Source: Cytophagales bacterium (GTDB lineage Bacteria > Bacteroidota > Bacteroidia > Cytophagales > Cyclobacteriaceae). From it: a stretch of 64,000 bases of DNA. This document shows, in pieces, positions 17,494-26,667 of this stretch. The position numbers were made by a program, and so were the translations under genes. The notes under the pieces are model-generated. The model was not told the DNA's origin. It was given only the letters and a program-made list of their open reading frames with translations, and did not search any database. The DNA is taken from NCBI GenBank assembly GCA_017303795.1, contig JAFLBR010000012.1, positions 62,001 to 126,000 of the forward strand. Direction: 5' to 3'. Every line of letters starts with the position of its first letter. The first letter of the stretch is position 1.

Positions 17494-18255
17494 CTATCCG
17501 TAAATAGTATTCAACAACGCAGCCAGGCGGATGCCAGCCTGCAACAGGCGTTCTTTCGCAATTGGTAAATATTTATACGAATACGAATAACTTAACGAGC
17601 CATTACCAATATCATAAACCTGCGGTCTGTAGCTAACGGATTCTAAAGCCCAATCGCGCACGGTACCTTGTTGCCACTTGGCCAGTTTGTCTTTACCGGG
17701 TTTGCCCAGCGCATCGGCTAATTCGGTATAACTTAATTTTGTATCGTCAATCATTTCGCTATCCCACACGCGGTGCAGGTTTGAATCGTTTCTAAACCAT
17801 TTTACTTTTACATCATTTCCACCTCGGTCGCCTGGCTTGCCTACATGCAAGGGTTGGTGCATATCGCCAATCATGTGTACCAGCATTTTTAAATACTCCT
17901 GTTCCTGTTTCGCACTCAAACCACCGCGCTTCAACTCTCCGATTATTTTTTCAATCATCATAATTACCTTCCCATCAGGATTACTTTCTACATCTTCATA
18001 CTTGCCGCCATCGGGTATGGTTGTCCAATGCCAATCGGCTGTATAATTATACGTGGAGTCAGATCGGATTTCATCCATCCAGTTACTAACCATAGCCAAC
18101 GACTCGCCTCCGAGAATGGCATCAATTTTCTTTTTTGCCTTTTTGGAAAGATGGCGCTCTGCAATTAAACCCGTAGCGCGGTGGCCGGTAGCACCCCAGC
18201 CAAATCCTTCTATTACCGATACCGACACAAGCAGAATTACAAAAAGCTTTTTCAT
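17494..18255 (-). CDS. S1/P1-type zinc nuclease, secreted
   Basis: 253 residues. The signal peptide MKKLFVILLVSVSVIEGFG precedes W20. In S1/P1 nucleases the mature N-terminal Trp is itself a zinc ligand, so cleavage before WGATGHRATGLIAE fits. Further ligands are visible in ADWHWTT, LVHMIGDMHQPLHVG and RGGNDVKV. It degrades single-stranded DNA/RNA and releases 3'-phosphates outside the cytoplasm, probably for phosphate or nucleoside scavenging. It diverges from the helix-hairpin-helix gene at 18360. Confidence 0.92.
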   Translation of the reverse strand: MKKLFVILLVSVSVIEGFGWGATGHRATGLIAERHLSKKAKKKIDAILGGESLAMVSNWMDEIRSDSTYNYTADWHWTTIPDGGKYEDVESNPDGKVIMMIEKIIGELKRGGLSAKQEQEYLKMLVHMIGDMHQPLHVGKPGDRGGNDVKVKWFRNDSNLHRVWDSEMIDDTKLSYTELADALGKPGKDKLAKWQQGTVRDWALESVSYRPQVYDIGNGSLSYSYSYKYLPIAKERLLQAGIRLAALLNTIYG

Positions 18256-18359
18256 AGTGGTTGTAAAAATTATCTCACAATATTAGGTGTTTCGCCTGAT
18301 TTTAGATTTTCTAAAGATGATAATAAGTTTAAATTTGATAAGTGGCTTAATCATTTGGT

Positions 18360-19259
18360 ATGATCAACCGGCTCAGATCCTGGACACGGGCCTTTTTCGG
18401 AATCTCTACCCGCGAAGCAAACGGGTTAATAATACTCTTGCCCATGCTGCTGGTAAGTGTGTTTATTATTCCGGCTTATCATCAATGGCAAAGCAAACAA
18501 CCCATCGACTTTAGCGAGAATCAACGGAAGTTGGATAGTTTGCTGGCGCATTGGCCCGAAAAAAAAGATTCTTTACAAACTCCAAAAAGAATTACCCGCT
18601 TTGCTTTCGATCCTAACACGGCAAGCCTTGCTCAATTTGATAGTCTTGGGTTTCCTGAATTCTTAGCACAGCGCATTCATAATTATCGTAGTAAGAATGG
18701 AAAGTTTAAAGTAAAAACCGATTTGCTAAAGCTTTATGGAATGGATACTGCATTCTATAATCAGGTAGCACCTTATATTTTATTACCCGATCAACAGGTT
18801 GCTGCCAATCCGAAAAAAGAAACTCCAAAAACTGTTGTTGCAGAATCTAAACCAGAAAAGTTCGATCTTAATCTGGCCGATTCCACACAACTCACTAAAA
18901 TTTATGGCATTGGAGCAAAGCTAAGTGCACGCATTATTAATTATCGCAACAGATTAGGCGGCTTTATTTCCATTACTCAATTGCAGGAAGTGTATGGGTT
19001 GGATTCAACCGTAATTAATCGGTTGGAGAAAAAATATTTTATTGATACCGCCTTTCAACCTAAAAGAATTATCCTCAATCAGGCATCAGAAAAAGAATTG
19101 GGCAGTCATCCGTACATTAAATACCCTTTAGCGAAGGCTATTACCACTTACCGGTTTCAGCACGGAAATTTTAACGCACTTGAAGATGTTAAGAAAATAG
19201 CCTTAGTGGATGAAACGTTTTATACCAAAATATTACCTTACCTTTCTTTAAATCCTTAG
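18360..19259 (+). CDS. Membrane-anchored helix-hairpin-helix (ComEA-like) protein
   Basis: 299 residues. One membrane segment lies at about 22-42 (LIILLPMLLVSVFIIPAY). Three helix-hairpin-helix repeats follow at about 72-105, 165-200 and 240-275, with cores SLGFPEFLAQRIHNYR, IYGIGAKLSARIINYR and HPYIKYPLAKAITTYR. The middle repeat has the full IGxxxA hairpin. Such proteins bind double-stranded DNA non-specifically, and the topology resembles competence protein ComEA. It ends 1 bp before the GTG of the helicase gene, so the two are probably translated together. That link suggests a joint role in DNA handling but does not prove it. Confidence 0.8.
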   Translation: MINRLRSWTRAFFGISTREANGLIILLPMLLVSVFIIPAYHQWQSKQPIDFSENQRKLDSLLAHWPEKKDSLQTPKRITRFAFDPNTASLAQFDSLGFPEFLAQRIHNYRSKNGKFKVKTDLLKLYGMDTAFYNQVAPYILLPDQQVAANPKKETPKTVVAESKPEKFDLNLADSTQLTKIYGIGAKLSARIINYRNRLGGFISITQLQEVYGLDSTVINRLEKKYFIDTAFQPKRIILNQASEKELGSHPYIKYPLAKAITTYRFQHGNFNALEDVKKIALVDETFYTKILPYLSLNP

Positions 19260-19260
19260 C

Positions 19261-22200
19261 GTGGCCCTTTCTGATCAAACCAAAAAACTGCTCACCACTT
19301 ATCTCAGGCGGCTTACAAACCTTTCGGGCAACAATCGCTCATTGTTTTTGGCGCGCCTTACGGCCGATCAGTTTATAGATGTGCAGGAGTTGAGTCAGTT
19401 AAATGGTGAACCTGCATTTTCAATTATTCAGGCGTTGATCAGCGATAAGCCAAAATTTATTTGTCCGGTGCTGGATAGCCGCATGGAGGCTGCAAACGAA
19501 GCGAGCAAGAAGTTGAAGAAGCTGCAACGCATCGATCAGTTTATTTTTGATGAACGTGGCTCTAAAGATTTACATGTAGGCTGGCCGATTGTGCAGGGTA
19601 AACTGAAAGATGATACGTTGGTGCGTTGTCCGCTGATGTTTTTTCCGGTAGCACTAAGTATCCAGAACAACCAATGGTGGCTGGAACCACGCGAAGATGC
19701 TGGGATAACGTTCAATAAATCGTTTTTGTTGGCCTACGCATTTTACAATAAGGTAAAACCGAGTGAAGCGTTGATGGATGAAACCTTTGAAGACATTGAT
19801 CGCGACAGTACCTCCTTTCGAACAGCCATTTATCAACTGCTTCAAAAGCACGAACTCGAACTCAATTTTAATTCAGACAACTTTCGTGATGAGTTAACGC
19901 CATTTGTAAATCTGAAACGCGATGAATTTGAAGAAGGCCTGAAAACCGGAGAACTGAAGTTATTTCCCAAAGCAGTATTAGGAATTTTCCCGCAAGCAGG
20001 TTCATTTCTGGTACCCGATTACCTGCACCTGATTGAAAACGATAGTGTGTCTGATTTAGAAAGTTTCTTTGAGGCACGTTCGGTATCGCATCCCGAAAAC
20101 AAAAATTTTATTAATCAGGTAAAAGAAGAAAAAATTTATTCATCGTTTCCAGCTGACATCTGGCAAGAAAATTCTCTTAAGGCGGTAAAGCTGGGGCATT
20201 CTATTGTGGTGCAAGGGCCACCGGGCACGGGCAAGTCGCAGTTAATCTGTAACCTGATTGGCGATGCATTGGCAACGGGCAAACGCGTGCTGGTGGTATG
20301 CCAGAAACGTGCGGCCTTGGATGTGGTATATAACCGACTTCAAAGTAAACAGCTAACGGATTTTGCAGCACTGGTTCACGATTTTAAAAATGATCGCAAA
20401 GAAATTTATGAAAAGATTGCGCGACAGATAAATCGGTTGGATGAGTATAAGTCCCGTAACGTAAGTATTGACGCTATTCAATTAGATAGGAAATTTTTAC
20501 AGATCAGCCATAGAATAGATCAGGTAACGGAAGAGCTGGAAAGTTTTAAACAGGCCTTGTTCGATGAAAAAACCTGTGGCACCACTATTAAAGAATTATA
20601 CCTGCAATCTAATCCCGCACAGGAATCCATTAACCTGAAGCAGGAGTTTTCGCATTTCCGGTACGATAATCTGAATACCTTTCTGCGTAAACTCACTACC
20701 TATGCGCACTATGCACAAAATCTGGAGCGCCATGATTATCCGTGGAAAGATCGAAAATCATTCAGCGCCTTGCTTGCAAGTGATGAAGCAAACATTCGAA
20801 AAGTGATTCAGGATGTGGGCAGTTACTTTCAGCAACTTACCGCAGCGCTGGTAGATAAGTTAGGCATTAAGTTAGATTGGGAACAATGCGAAGGATTAAT
20901 TGAAAAGCGATTGTTGATTGATGAAATCAGATCATTACTCACCAACGATTCCATCTATCGGTACTTTCAAAGTATGGCTACCGAGAGCGATGAAGAAACC
21001 AGTGCGCTCTGGCTTTCGAACACGGAGAAAAATTTAATGACTTGTTTCGAGAAAGAAGGACCCGAATCATTTGTGCCAGCCAATCAGTTAGGTGTTTTGC
21101 AAAAGGCGCTTTACCGCAGCATGAAAGCGCGCAAAAGTTTATTCGGGTTAATCCGGTGGGAATTATTTTCGAAGGATAAATTTTTGATTAAGCGGGCATT
21201 GGTTCAAAACGGATTAGAAAGCGATAAAGTCGGCTTTGCTACATTGGAACGCAAACTGGATTATCGGCTTAACCTGGAACATAACCTCTCTAAGCTGAAA
21301 GCGAAAGTGTGGATGAAGCAAGTGCCGGAGTCGTTATCGCAAAAAGAATTTATTCAATGGTTTGCCGATCAGCATTTTGCTTTGCAGGCAAAACTTGTTT
21401 TTGCGCAAGTACGTGGATTAAAAAACATTATAGATCCAACGGCTTTTACCCGCGAACAGTTTATTGCGCGCATTGCGGAACTCTTCGGTTTGCTGGATGA
21501 TATTCCCACGCACAAAGAAAACTGGGTGCGGTATCTTACACCCGCGCAGATCAATACGATTACCACGCAACCGTGGTTTAGTCAAAAACTACAGGAAAGT
21601 TTGAAGGCCGACTTCGATTCGATTTGTGAGTTTGATAAACTGGTGGAGGGGCTTTCGCCTATAGAGAAAACAGTACTAAGCCGATTATTTGAACTTCACC
21701 CTACCTGGGATGAATACCAGATGAAAGGTTTGTTTATGAACAGCCTTGGCCTTACGTGGATCGATCACCTGGAAAACCGCAGCCCGGAATTGCGCATGGT
21801 ATCTTCAGGAAAAATCATGCTACTTGAAAATGAGTTGCAAGAGCTGATTGTGGATAAGCAAGAGTTAAGTGCTGAAATTATTTTACTTCGCGCACGCGAA
21901 AAAGTAATTGACGATTTAAAAGTTAACCGGCTTAATAACACGGTATCGTATCGCGATTTGCTGCATCAGGTTACCAAAAAGAAAATGATCTGGCCAGTAC
22001 GCAAAGTAGTAGCTTCGTTTGAAGAAGAACTATTTAAAGTTGTGCCGTGCTGGCTGGCTTCACCCGAATCGGTTTCGGCTATCTTCCCAATGGAAGAATT
22101 TTTTGATCTCGTTATTTTTGATGAAGCCTCGCAATGTTTTGCCGAGCGCGGCATTCCGGCTTTGTATCGCGGTAAGCAAGCCATTATTGCGGGCGATGCC

Positions 22201-23262
22201 ATGCAATTGAAGCCCGGAGATTTTTATCAGGCGCGTTGGCAAGATGATGAAGAAGCACATGCCGATGCCGAAGTTGATTCACTCTTGGATTTGTGCAATC
22301 GCTATTTGATCTCTACGGTGTTGCAAGGACATTACCGCAGCAAAACCTTAGAGTTGATTGATTTCTCTAATCGTCATTTTTATAAGGGCAACTTGCAATT
22401 ACTTCCACACCGCCAGGCTATGGTTTCGGACGAACCCAATATTTTATACGATCAGGTAGCAGGACAGTGGCACAATAATTCGAATCTGATAGAAGCCACA
22501 CGCATTGTAGAACACGTTACGCGATTGTTAAACACGCAAGCCGATAAGTCGATTGGCGTTATCACTTTTAATGCACCGCAGCAAAGTTTAATTCTCGATT
22601 TGCTGGAAGATGAACTTGGTTCGATACCCAAAAACATTTTTGTAAAGAATATTGAAAACGTGCAGGGCGATGAATGTGATGTAGTATTATTTTCAATTGG
22701 GTATGCGCCCGATAAGAATAATCGCATTGCTGCGCAGTTTGGCAGTCTGAATCTGGCTGGTGGCGAAAACCGATTGAATGTAGCGGTAAGCCGTGCCCGC
22801 GAAAAAATAATTGTAGTCTGCAGTTTCTTGCCCGAACAATTACAAGTGGAAGAAACGTTGCACCCTGGCCCGAAACTTTTAAAAGCTTACTTGCTCTATG
22901 CATGGCAGGTTTCAAAGGGCGAGTTTGTGCCGGGAATATTACAAGCAGCCACCAAAAATAATTCTATGCGCTTAAAAGAAGAGATTAAAAAACGCGCGGA
23001 ACAAAAGTGGCCGGAGTTTGAATTGCAGGAACATGCCGTTCCGTTTCACGACCTTACCGTGAATAAAAAAGCGCAAGCGTTTGGAGCTATCCTTACCGAT
23101 GATGGAAGTTATTATACCAGCATGAGTGCGCGGGCTGACCATGCCCTTACACCACAATTGTTATCGCTCAAAGCGTGGCCTTTTGTGCGCGTGTATAGCC
23201 GCAACTTTTGGCAAGACCCCGATAAGTTTTTAAATGAGATTGGGAAGTTTATAAATCAGTAG
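19261..23262 (+). CDS. DUF4011-type SF1 helicase with C-terminal Vsr/MTES_1575-like domain
   Basis: 1333 residues; GTG start 1 bp after the preceding stop. The N-terminus (about 1-190) resembles DUF4011: RRLTNLSGNNRSLF, then CPLMFFPVALSI. The SF1 core is split. Walker A GPPGTGKSQL is near 318 and DEASQ (Upf1-like box) near 952, with a long insertion between. The C-terminal RecA part has VGVITFNAPQQ near 1097 and NVAVSRAREK near 1172. The last 95 residues (from about 1238) follow the outline of Vsr/MTES_1575 nuclease domains (TDDGSYYTS, then RVYSRNFWQDPDKFL), but the usual IECDG core is altered. This is the layout of Gao et al.'s Hhe defence gene. A housekeeping DNA-repair role is the alternative. 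Confidence 0.78.
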   Translation: MALSDQTKKLLTTYLRRLTNLSGNNRSLFLARLTADQFIDVQELSQLNGEPAFSIIQALISDKPKFICPVLDSRMEAANEASKKLKKLQRIDQFIFDERGSKDLHVGWPIVQGKLKDDTLVRCPLMFFPVALSIQNNQWWLEPREDAGITFNKSFLLAYAFYNKVKPSEALMDETFEDIDRDSTSFRTAIYQLLQKHELELNFNSDNFRDELTPFVNLKRDEFEEGLKTGELKLFPKAVLGIFPQAGSFLVPDYLHLIENDSVSDLESFFEARSVSHPENKNFINQVKEEKIYSSFPADIWQENSLKAVKLGHSIVVQGPPGTGKSQLICNLIGDALATGKRVLVVCQKRAALDVVYNRLQSKQLTDFAALVHDFKNDRKEIYEKIARQINRLDEYKSRNVSIDAIQLDRKFLQISHRIDQVTEELESFKQALFDEKTCGTTIKELYLQSNPAQESINLKQEFSHFRYDNLNTFLRKLTTYAHYAQNLERHDYPWKDRKSFSALLASDEANIRKVIQDVGSYFQQLTAALVDKLGIKLDWEQCEGLIEKRLLIDEIRSLLTNDSIYRYFQSMATESDEETSALWLSNTEKNLMTCFEKEGPESFVPANQLGVLQKALYRSMKARKSLFGLIRWELFSKDKFLIKRALVQNGLESDKVGFATLERKLDYRLNLEHNLSKLKAKVWMKQVPESLSQKEFIQWFADQHFALQAKLVFAQVRGLKNIIDPTAFTREQFIARIAELFGLLDDIPTHKENWVRYLTPAQINTITTQPWFSQKLQESLKADFDSICEFDKLVEGLSPIEKTVLSRLFELHPTWDEYQMKGLFMNSLGLTWIDHLENRSPELRMVSSGKIMLLENELQELIVDKQELSAEIILLRAREKVIDDLKVNRLNNTVSYRDLLHQVTKKKMIWPVRKVVASFEEELFKVVPCWLASPESVSAIFPMEEFFDLVIFDEASQCFAERGIPALYRGKQAIIAGDAMQLKPGDFYQARWQDDEEAHADAEVDSLLDLCNRYLISTVLQGHYRSKTLELIDFSNRHFYKGNLQLLPHRQAMVSDEPNILYDQVAGQWHNNSNLIEATRIVEHVTRLLNTQADKSIGVITFNAPQQSLILDLLEDELGSIPKNIFVKNIENVQGDECDVVLFSIGYAPDKNNRIAAQFGSLNLAGGENRLNVAVSRAREKIIVVCSFLPEQLQVEETLHPGPKLLKAYLLYAWQVSKGEFVPGILQAATKNNSMRLKEEIKKRAEQKWPEFELQEHAVPFHDLTVNKKAQAFGAILTDDGSYYTSMSARADHALTPQLLSLKAWPFVRVYSRNFWQDPDKFLNEIGKFINQ

Positions 23263-23272
23263 GGGGGTTGGT
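23262..23272. repeat. Left copy of an 11-bp inverted repeat around the fic gene
   Basis: GGGGGGTTGGT here and ACCAACCCCCC at 24549-24559 are exact reverse complements and enclose the fic gene. It starts on the last base of the helicase stop codon. It could be the edge of an inserted segment or chance. Confidence 0.4.
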
Positions 23273-23297
23273 TCAGCGGCAAATGCATTGGCTTGCT

Positions 23298-24344
23298 CTA
23301 CTTTTCAATAATTTCCCAATGTCCTGTTTTGTCGCTGCCGATGCGTTCTATTAAACCCAATTTTTTAAGTTCCTGTATGTGTCGTTTTATTGTGGCAGCG
23401 GAATAACCTGTCTTTTCTGCAAGTTCAGCGTAGTTCGCTTTCGGGTTTTGCTTTAGGTAATGTAATATGTTCGCTTTTACAGGGTCATTTACAAGGTCAT
23501 TTTGCTTGTTTACAAGGTCATTCACGGGCTCAACAAACTGAATGTGCATTTCTCGGTTTTTAAGTGAATGATTTTCTTTCAGCAGCAAGTTTGAAAGGAA
23601 GCGTACTAAAAATTTTTCTGTCTTATAAATACCTTTCGATAAGTCTTCGTAGTTGGCTCTTACAAATGCGTTTCGGAAATACCAGGAGTTGTCAGCAAAT
23701 AATTCGTTGTTTACATTTTTGAAACCCAATTTTCGCAAATACTTAATTAAAAAGATTGCTGTTGCTCGTGTGTTACCTTCTCCAAAAATGTGGATTTGCC
23801 ACACGTTAGAAATGAAATGTGCAATGTGTTCAATGATTTCTCGTTCGCTTAAACCTTTGTAACTAAATTTTTTCTCTTGCTCAAAATCGTATTCCAACGT
23901 TGCTTTCAAGCTATTGGCACTTGCGTAGAGAACCGTTTCGCCATTCAATACCCATTCTTTTTTGGTGATATTATAATCACGGATTTTTCCTGCGAGGTTG
24001 TATATCCCTTGAAACAATCTCCGATGAATGGACAAATATTCTGCTGGCGAAAACGTAAATGTTTGTTCGCTCAACATTTCTGCAATGCGTGCAGAGACTT
24101 TGTCGGCTTCTTCGGTGCGGTCTTCGTCTGTTTTGGTTGGGTGTTGTTGATAGTAAGTGTCAATGCGTTTTTTTACTTCGTCAATGGTAATTTCGCCTTC
24201 AATGTTTTGCTTGGCGGTTTCAATGAGGTAGTCAGAGGGTTTCAGCCCATCCACTTGTTGCAAGCCGATGGCCGTTTTCCAAACTTTTGCTTTTTCTGCT
24301 TTATTTGGTTCACCTTGTCTTAAATATTCATCAAAGTTTTCCAT
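23298..24344 (-). CDS. Fic-family AMP-transferase with fused VbhA-like antitoxin domain and C-terminal winged helix
   Basis: 348 residues from the ATG at 24344; the frame runs 57 bp further but the family-like N-terminus starts here. Residues of about 16-65 (VWKTAIGLQQVDGLKPSDYL, GEITIDEV) resemble VbhA, the antitoxin of Fic toxin VbhT. The inhibitory SxxxEG motif reads L28xxxD32-G33. The Fic domain holds H185-R193 (HIFGEGNTR) instead of HPFxxGNGR, with the catalytic His, acidic residue and Arg kept. Residues of about 280-345 form a winged-helix domain (YAELAEKTGYSAATIKRHIQ). It should transfer AMP to a target protein; the target is unknown. Base use is more AT-rich than the neighbours. Confidence 0.85.
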   Translation of the reverse strand: MENFDEYLRQGEPNKAEKAKVWKTAIGLQQVDGLKPSDYLIETAKQNIEGEITIDEVKKRIDTYYQQHPTKTDEDRTEEADKVSARIAEMLSEQTFTFSPAEYLSIHRRLFQGIYNLAGKIRDYNITKKEWVLNGETVLYASANSLKATLEYDFEQEKKFSYKGLSEREIIEHIAHFISNVWQIHIFGEGNTRATAIFLIKYLRKLGFKNVNNELFADNSWYFRNAFVRANYEDLSKGIYKTEKFLVRFLSNLLLKENHSLKNREMHIQFVEPVNDLVNKQNDLVNDPVKANILHYLKQNPKANYAELAEKTGYSAATIKRHIQELKKLGLIERIGSDKTGHWEIIEK

Positions 24345-24458
24345 TTCGGTTCTTTCTAATTTGGTTGTATGTTTATCATTCAACCTTATATCCTGTAACA
24401 ATCAAATTTAACGTTTTAGTAGTCTGGGCTTTTTCGAGAATGTTGTCCTGAAGAGCCT

Positions 24459-24559
24459 AAAATGTAGCTCAGCGAAATGTTAAGTCCGACCTGCTCCGAA
24501 ATGTCCCCGTGACCAAACTACATTTTGAAACACAAACTTTAATTTAACACCAACCCCCC
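24459..24559. repeat. Structured intergenic repeats beside the fic gene
   Basis: AAAATGTAG (24459-24467) and CTACATTTT (24518-24526) are an inverted pair. Between them CGAAATGT occurs twice (24473-24480 and 24497-24504). The right copy of the 11-bp inverted repeat (24549-24559) follows. No coding frame is convincing here. It may be a recombination site or mobile-element remnant. Confidence 0.5.
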
Positions 24560-24596
24560 ACATTGCATAAACATTTTTGTTGTGAGCTGGGAGGTT

Positions 24597-25037
24597 TCAT
24601 CGTCCTTTCTTTATAACACGTCCTTCACTCATTGTGATATGAACATTCCCACAATATGTCAAACGAAATTTATGTCTGTCAACTAGTTCGTAACAACCGC
24701 CACCATAAGACAGCGATGTTCTTATAAGAGTCTTTTGAACAGAATTTAAAGAGTCAAAGTTATTCGGTGCCTTGTCGTCTGAATAAATTTTAAACTTGCA
24801 ATTGTCAGGCCACCACTGAATTTCTCCCTGTAAACCTTCTTGACCGTCTTTAATAACAGTGAATCGGTCTCCCGAAATTGCTAATATAAAGTCCGCCTTT
24901 TTATGTCCTTTAGTTTTATGTTTAAATAGATATTGTCCGTCAGTTAGCGTTTCACAATCTTGTCCAAATGCCGTTAATGTCTGCATTGTCAAAATTGACG
25001 TTGAAAGAAATATCTTTAAAATTAATAGTCTGTCCAT
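24597..25037 (-). CDS. Small secreted protein of unknown function
   Basis: 146 residues with a signal peptide ending near LTAFGQ (about residue 25). Four cysteines are in the mature part. The pattern (C.., DGQYLFKHKT, a basic middle, GEIQWWPDNCKFKIY) recalls short secreted Bacteroidota proteins that databases often mislabel as DNA topoisomerase IV. There is no topoisomerase feature. The codon use is AT-rich, like the fic gene next to it, and both may belong to one acquired islet. Confidence 0.65.
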   Translation of the reverse strand: MDRLLILKIFLSTSILTMQTLTAFGQDCETLTDGQYLFKHKTKGHKKADFILAISGDRFTVIKDGQEGLQGEIQWWPDNCKFKIYSDDKAPNNFDSLNSVQKTLIRTSLSYGGGCYELVDRHKFRLTYCGNVHITMSEGRVIKKGR

Positions 25038-25184
25038 TTGTTATTGAAACTTTTCTGTCCCACGGCCTTGCGCACAACTCCTAAATATACGCAACTTCAT
25101 TACGCATATCCACCCGTTTCGGCATGATATACGCACGTTAGTAACTCACTCAGATTTGAGAAGACTTTTTTAGGTTCGTGTTAA

Positions 25185-26630
25185 TCACTTCCTGTAATCC
25201 AGTGCCGGCTTCCGGTCGCCAATCAACGATTCATACTTAAAACTTTCGCCAGTACGGGTGCGGAATTCTTTCCACGCATTGTCAATCAGCATCGGGTTGC
25301 TCATTACATCGGTAATACTTAGCGCCAATGTTTTTGCAGCCACCAACATACCCTTATGCCCAATGGAAGTTCCACCCGCAGCCACTGCCTGCCAACTGTG
25401 TGCAGCAGTGCCCGGAACCCACGTAGCCGTTGATAAGCCCGCAGTAGGTACTACCCAACTTACATCGCCTACATCGGTAGAACCAAAACCAGCACCATCG
25501 GTAATTTTAAATTCGCTGATGGCGCTGGTACTGGTAAGCGCAGGCGGAACCGTAGTAAATGTCTTTTGAATTTTTTCGGCAAATGCTTTTTCAGTTTCAT
25601 CGAAACTATAACCGCCAACGGTACGCAAGTTGGCATCTACTACACGGGCCAGTGCTTCGTTGGGCAACAGATCGTACACGCCACCAATTATTTCCCATTC
25701 TACTTTTGTGTCGGTACCCAAAGCTGCACCTTGTGCGGCTCGTGTAATGCGTTCCCACATATCTTTTACAACTGTTCTGTTTGGATGGCGCACATAATAA
25801 TACACTTCCGCGAAAGCGGGAACTACATTAGGTGCTTCACCACCGCGTGTAATTACATAATGCATGCGTGCTTCTTGTGGAACATGCTCGCGCATCATGT
25901 TAGTCATATCGTTCATCGCTTCTACACCATCTAAAGCCGAGCGCCCACGATCGGGTGCGGCCGCTGCATGCGAAGCCACTCCATAAAATCTGAACTTACC
26001 GGTTTTATTGGCGAGCGAACTTCCGGCACTGGCATTGTTCTGCGCACCCGGATGCCAATGAAACACCAGGTCAACATCTTTAAACAAACCTTCGCGCACC
26101 ATATATACTTTGCCCGATCCACCTTCTTCGGCCGGGGTTCCATAAAAGCGAATGGTTCCGGATTTATTATTGGCATTCATCCAGTTTTTTACTGCGATGG
26201 CTGCTGCTGCCGATGCGGTTCCAAACAAATGATGACCACAGGCATGTCCTGCAGGTCGGCCGGGTACTTGTTTCACTTCGGGTACAGCATCTTGCGATAC
26301 ACCGGGTAGGGCATCGTACTCACCTAAAATTCCGATTACGGGTTTCCCTGATCCGTATGAAGCGACAAATGCGGTTGGTATTCCGGCTACTCCGGTTTCA
26401 ATAGTAAAGCCAGCCTGCTTTAAGGTTTCCTGTAGCAAAGCCGAACTCTTTTCTTCCTGATAGCCTACTTCTGCAAACTCCCAGATTTTATGGGCGATGT
26501 TGGAGTAGTTTTCATAATTCGCATCAATGGATTTGATAATTTCTTGTTGCGTTTTCTGAACGTCTGGCTTTTTCTTTTGGGCAGATGCTGTTGCAGCAAG
26601 TAGAACGAGGGCTATGCAGAAGTACTTCAT
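25185..26630 (-). CDS. M20-family amidohydrolase, AbgB-like (p-aminobenzoyl-glutamate hydrolase type)
   Basis: 481 residues with a signal peptide (MKYFCIALVLLAATASAQ). The M20 catalytic domain has GILGEYDALPGVSQD, the metal-binding GHACGHHLFG and the acidic pair in PAEEGGSGKVYM. A dimerisation domain is inserted in the middle (GVASHAAAAPDRGRSALDGV). It resembles AbgB, which splits p-aminobenzoyl-glutamate, but members act on various N-acyl amino acids and the substrate is not decided by sequence. It is probably periplasmic. A dispersed inverted repeat lies upstream. Confidence 0.85.
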   Translation of the reverse strand: MKYFCIALVLLAATASAQKKKPDVQKTQQEIIKSIDANYENYSNIAHKIWEFAEVGYQEEKSSALLQETLKQAGFTIETGVAGIPTAFVASYGSGKPVIGILGEYDALPGVSQDAVPEVKQVPGRPAGHACGHHLFGTASAAAAIAVKNWMNANNKSGTIRFYGTPAEEGGSGKVYMVREGLFKDVDLVFHWHPGAQNNASAGSSLANKTGKFRFYGVASHAAAAPDRGRSALDGVEAMNDMTNMMREHVPQEARMHYVITRGGEAPNVVPAFAEVYYYVRHPNRTVVKDMWERITRAAQGAALGTDTKVEWEIIGGVYDLLPNEALARVVDANLRTVGGYSFDETEKAFAEKIQKTFTTVPPALTSTSAISEFKITDGAGFGSTDVGDVSWVVPTAGLSTATWVPGTAAHSWQAVAAGGTSIGHKGMLVAAKTLALSITDVMSNPMLIDNAWKEFRTRTGESFKYESLIGDRKPALDYRK

Positions 26631-26667
26631 AACAATAGGGTTAGGTTAAAGTAAATGTATAGAAAAA

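Noticed and set aside
24597-25037. DNA topoisomerase IV label for the small secreted protein
   Set aside because: It has a signal peptide and cysteines and none of the topoisomerase motifs; the label is a common database error for similar proteins.
25085-25135. Integron attC site
   Set aside because: The repeats do not fit the RYYYAAC/GTTRRRY core pair, and no integron integrase is in the window.
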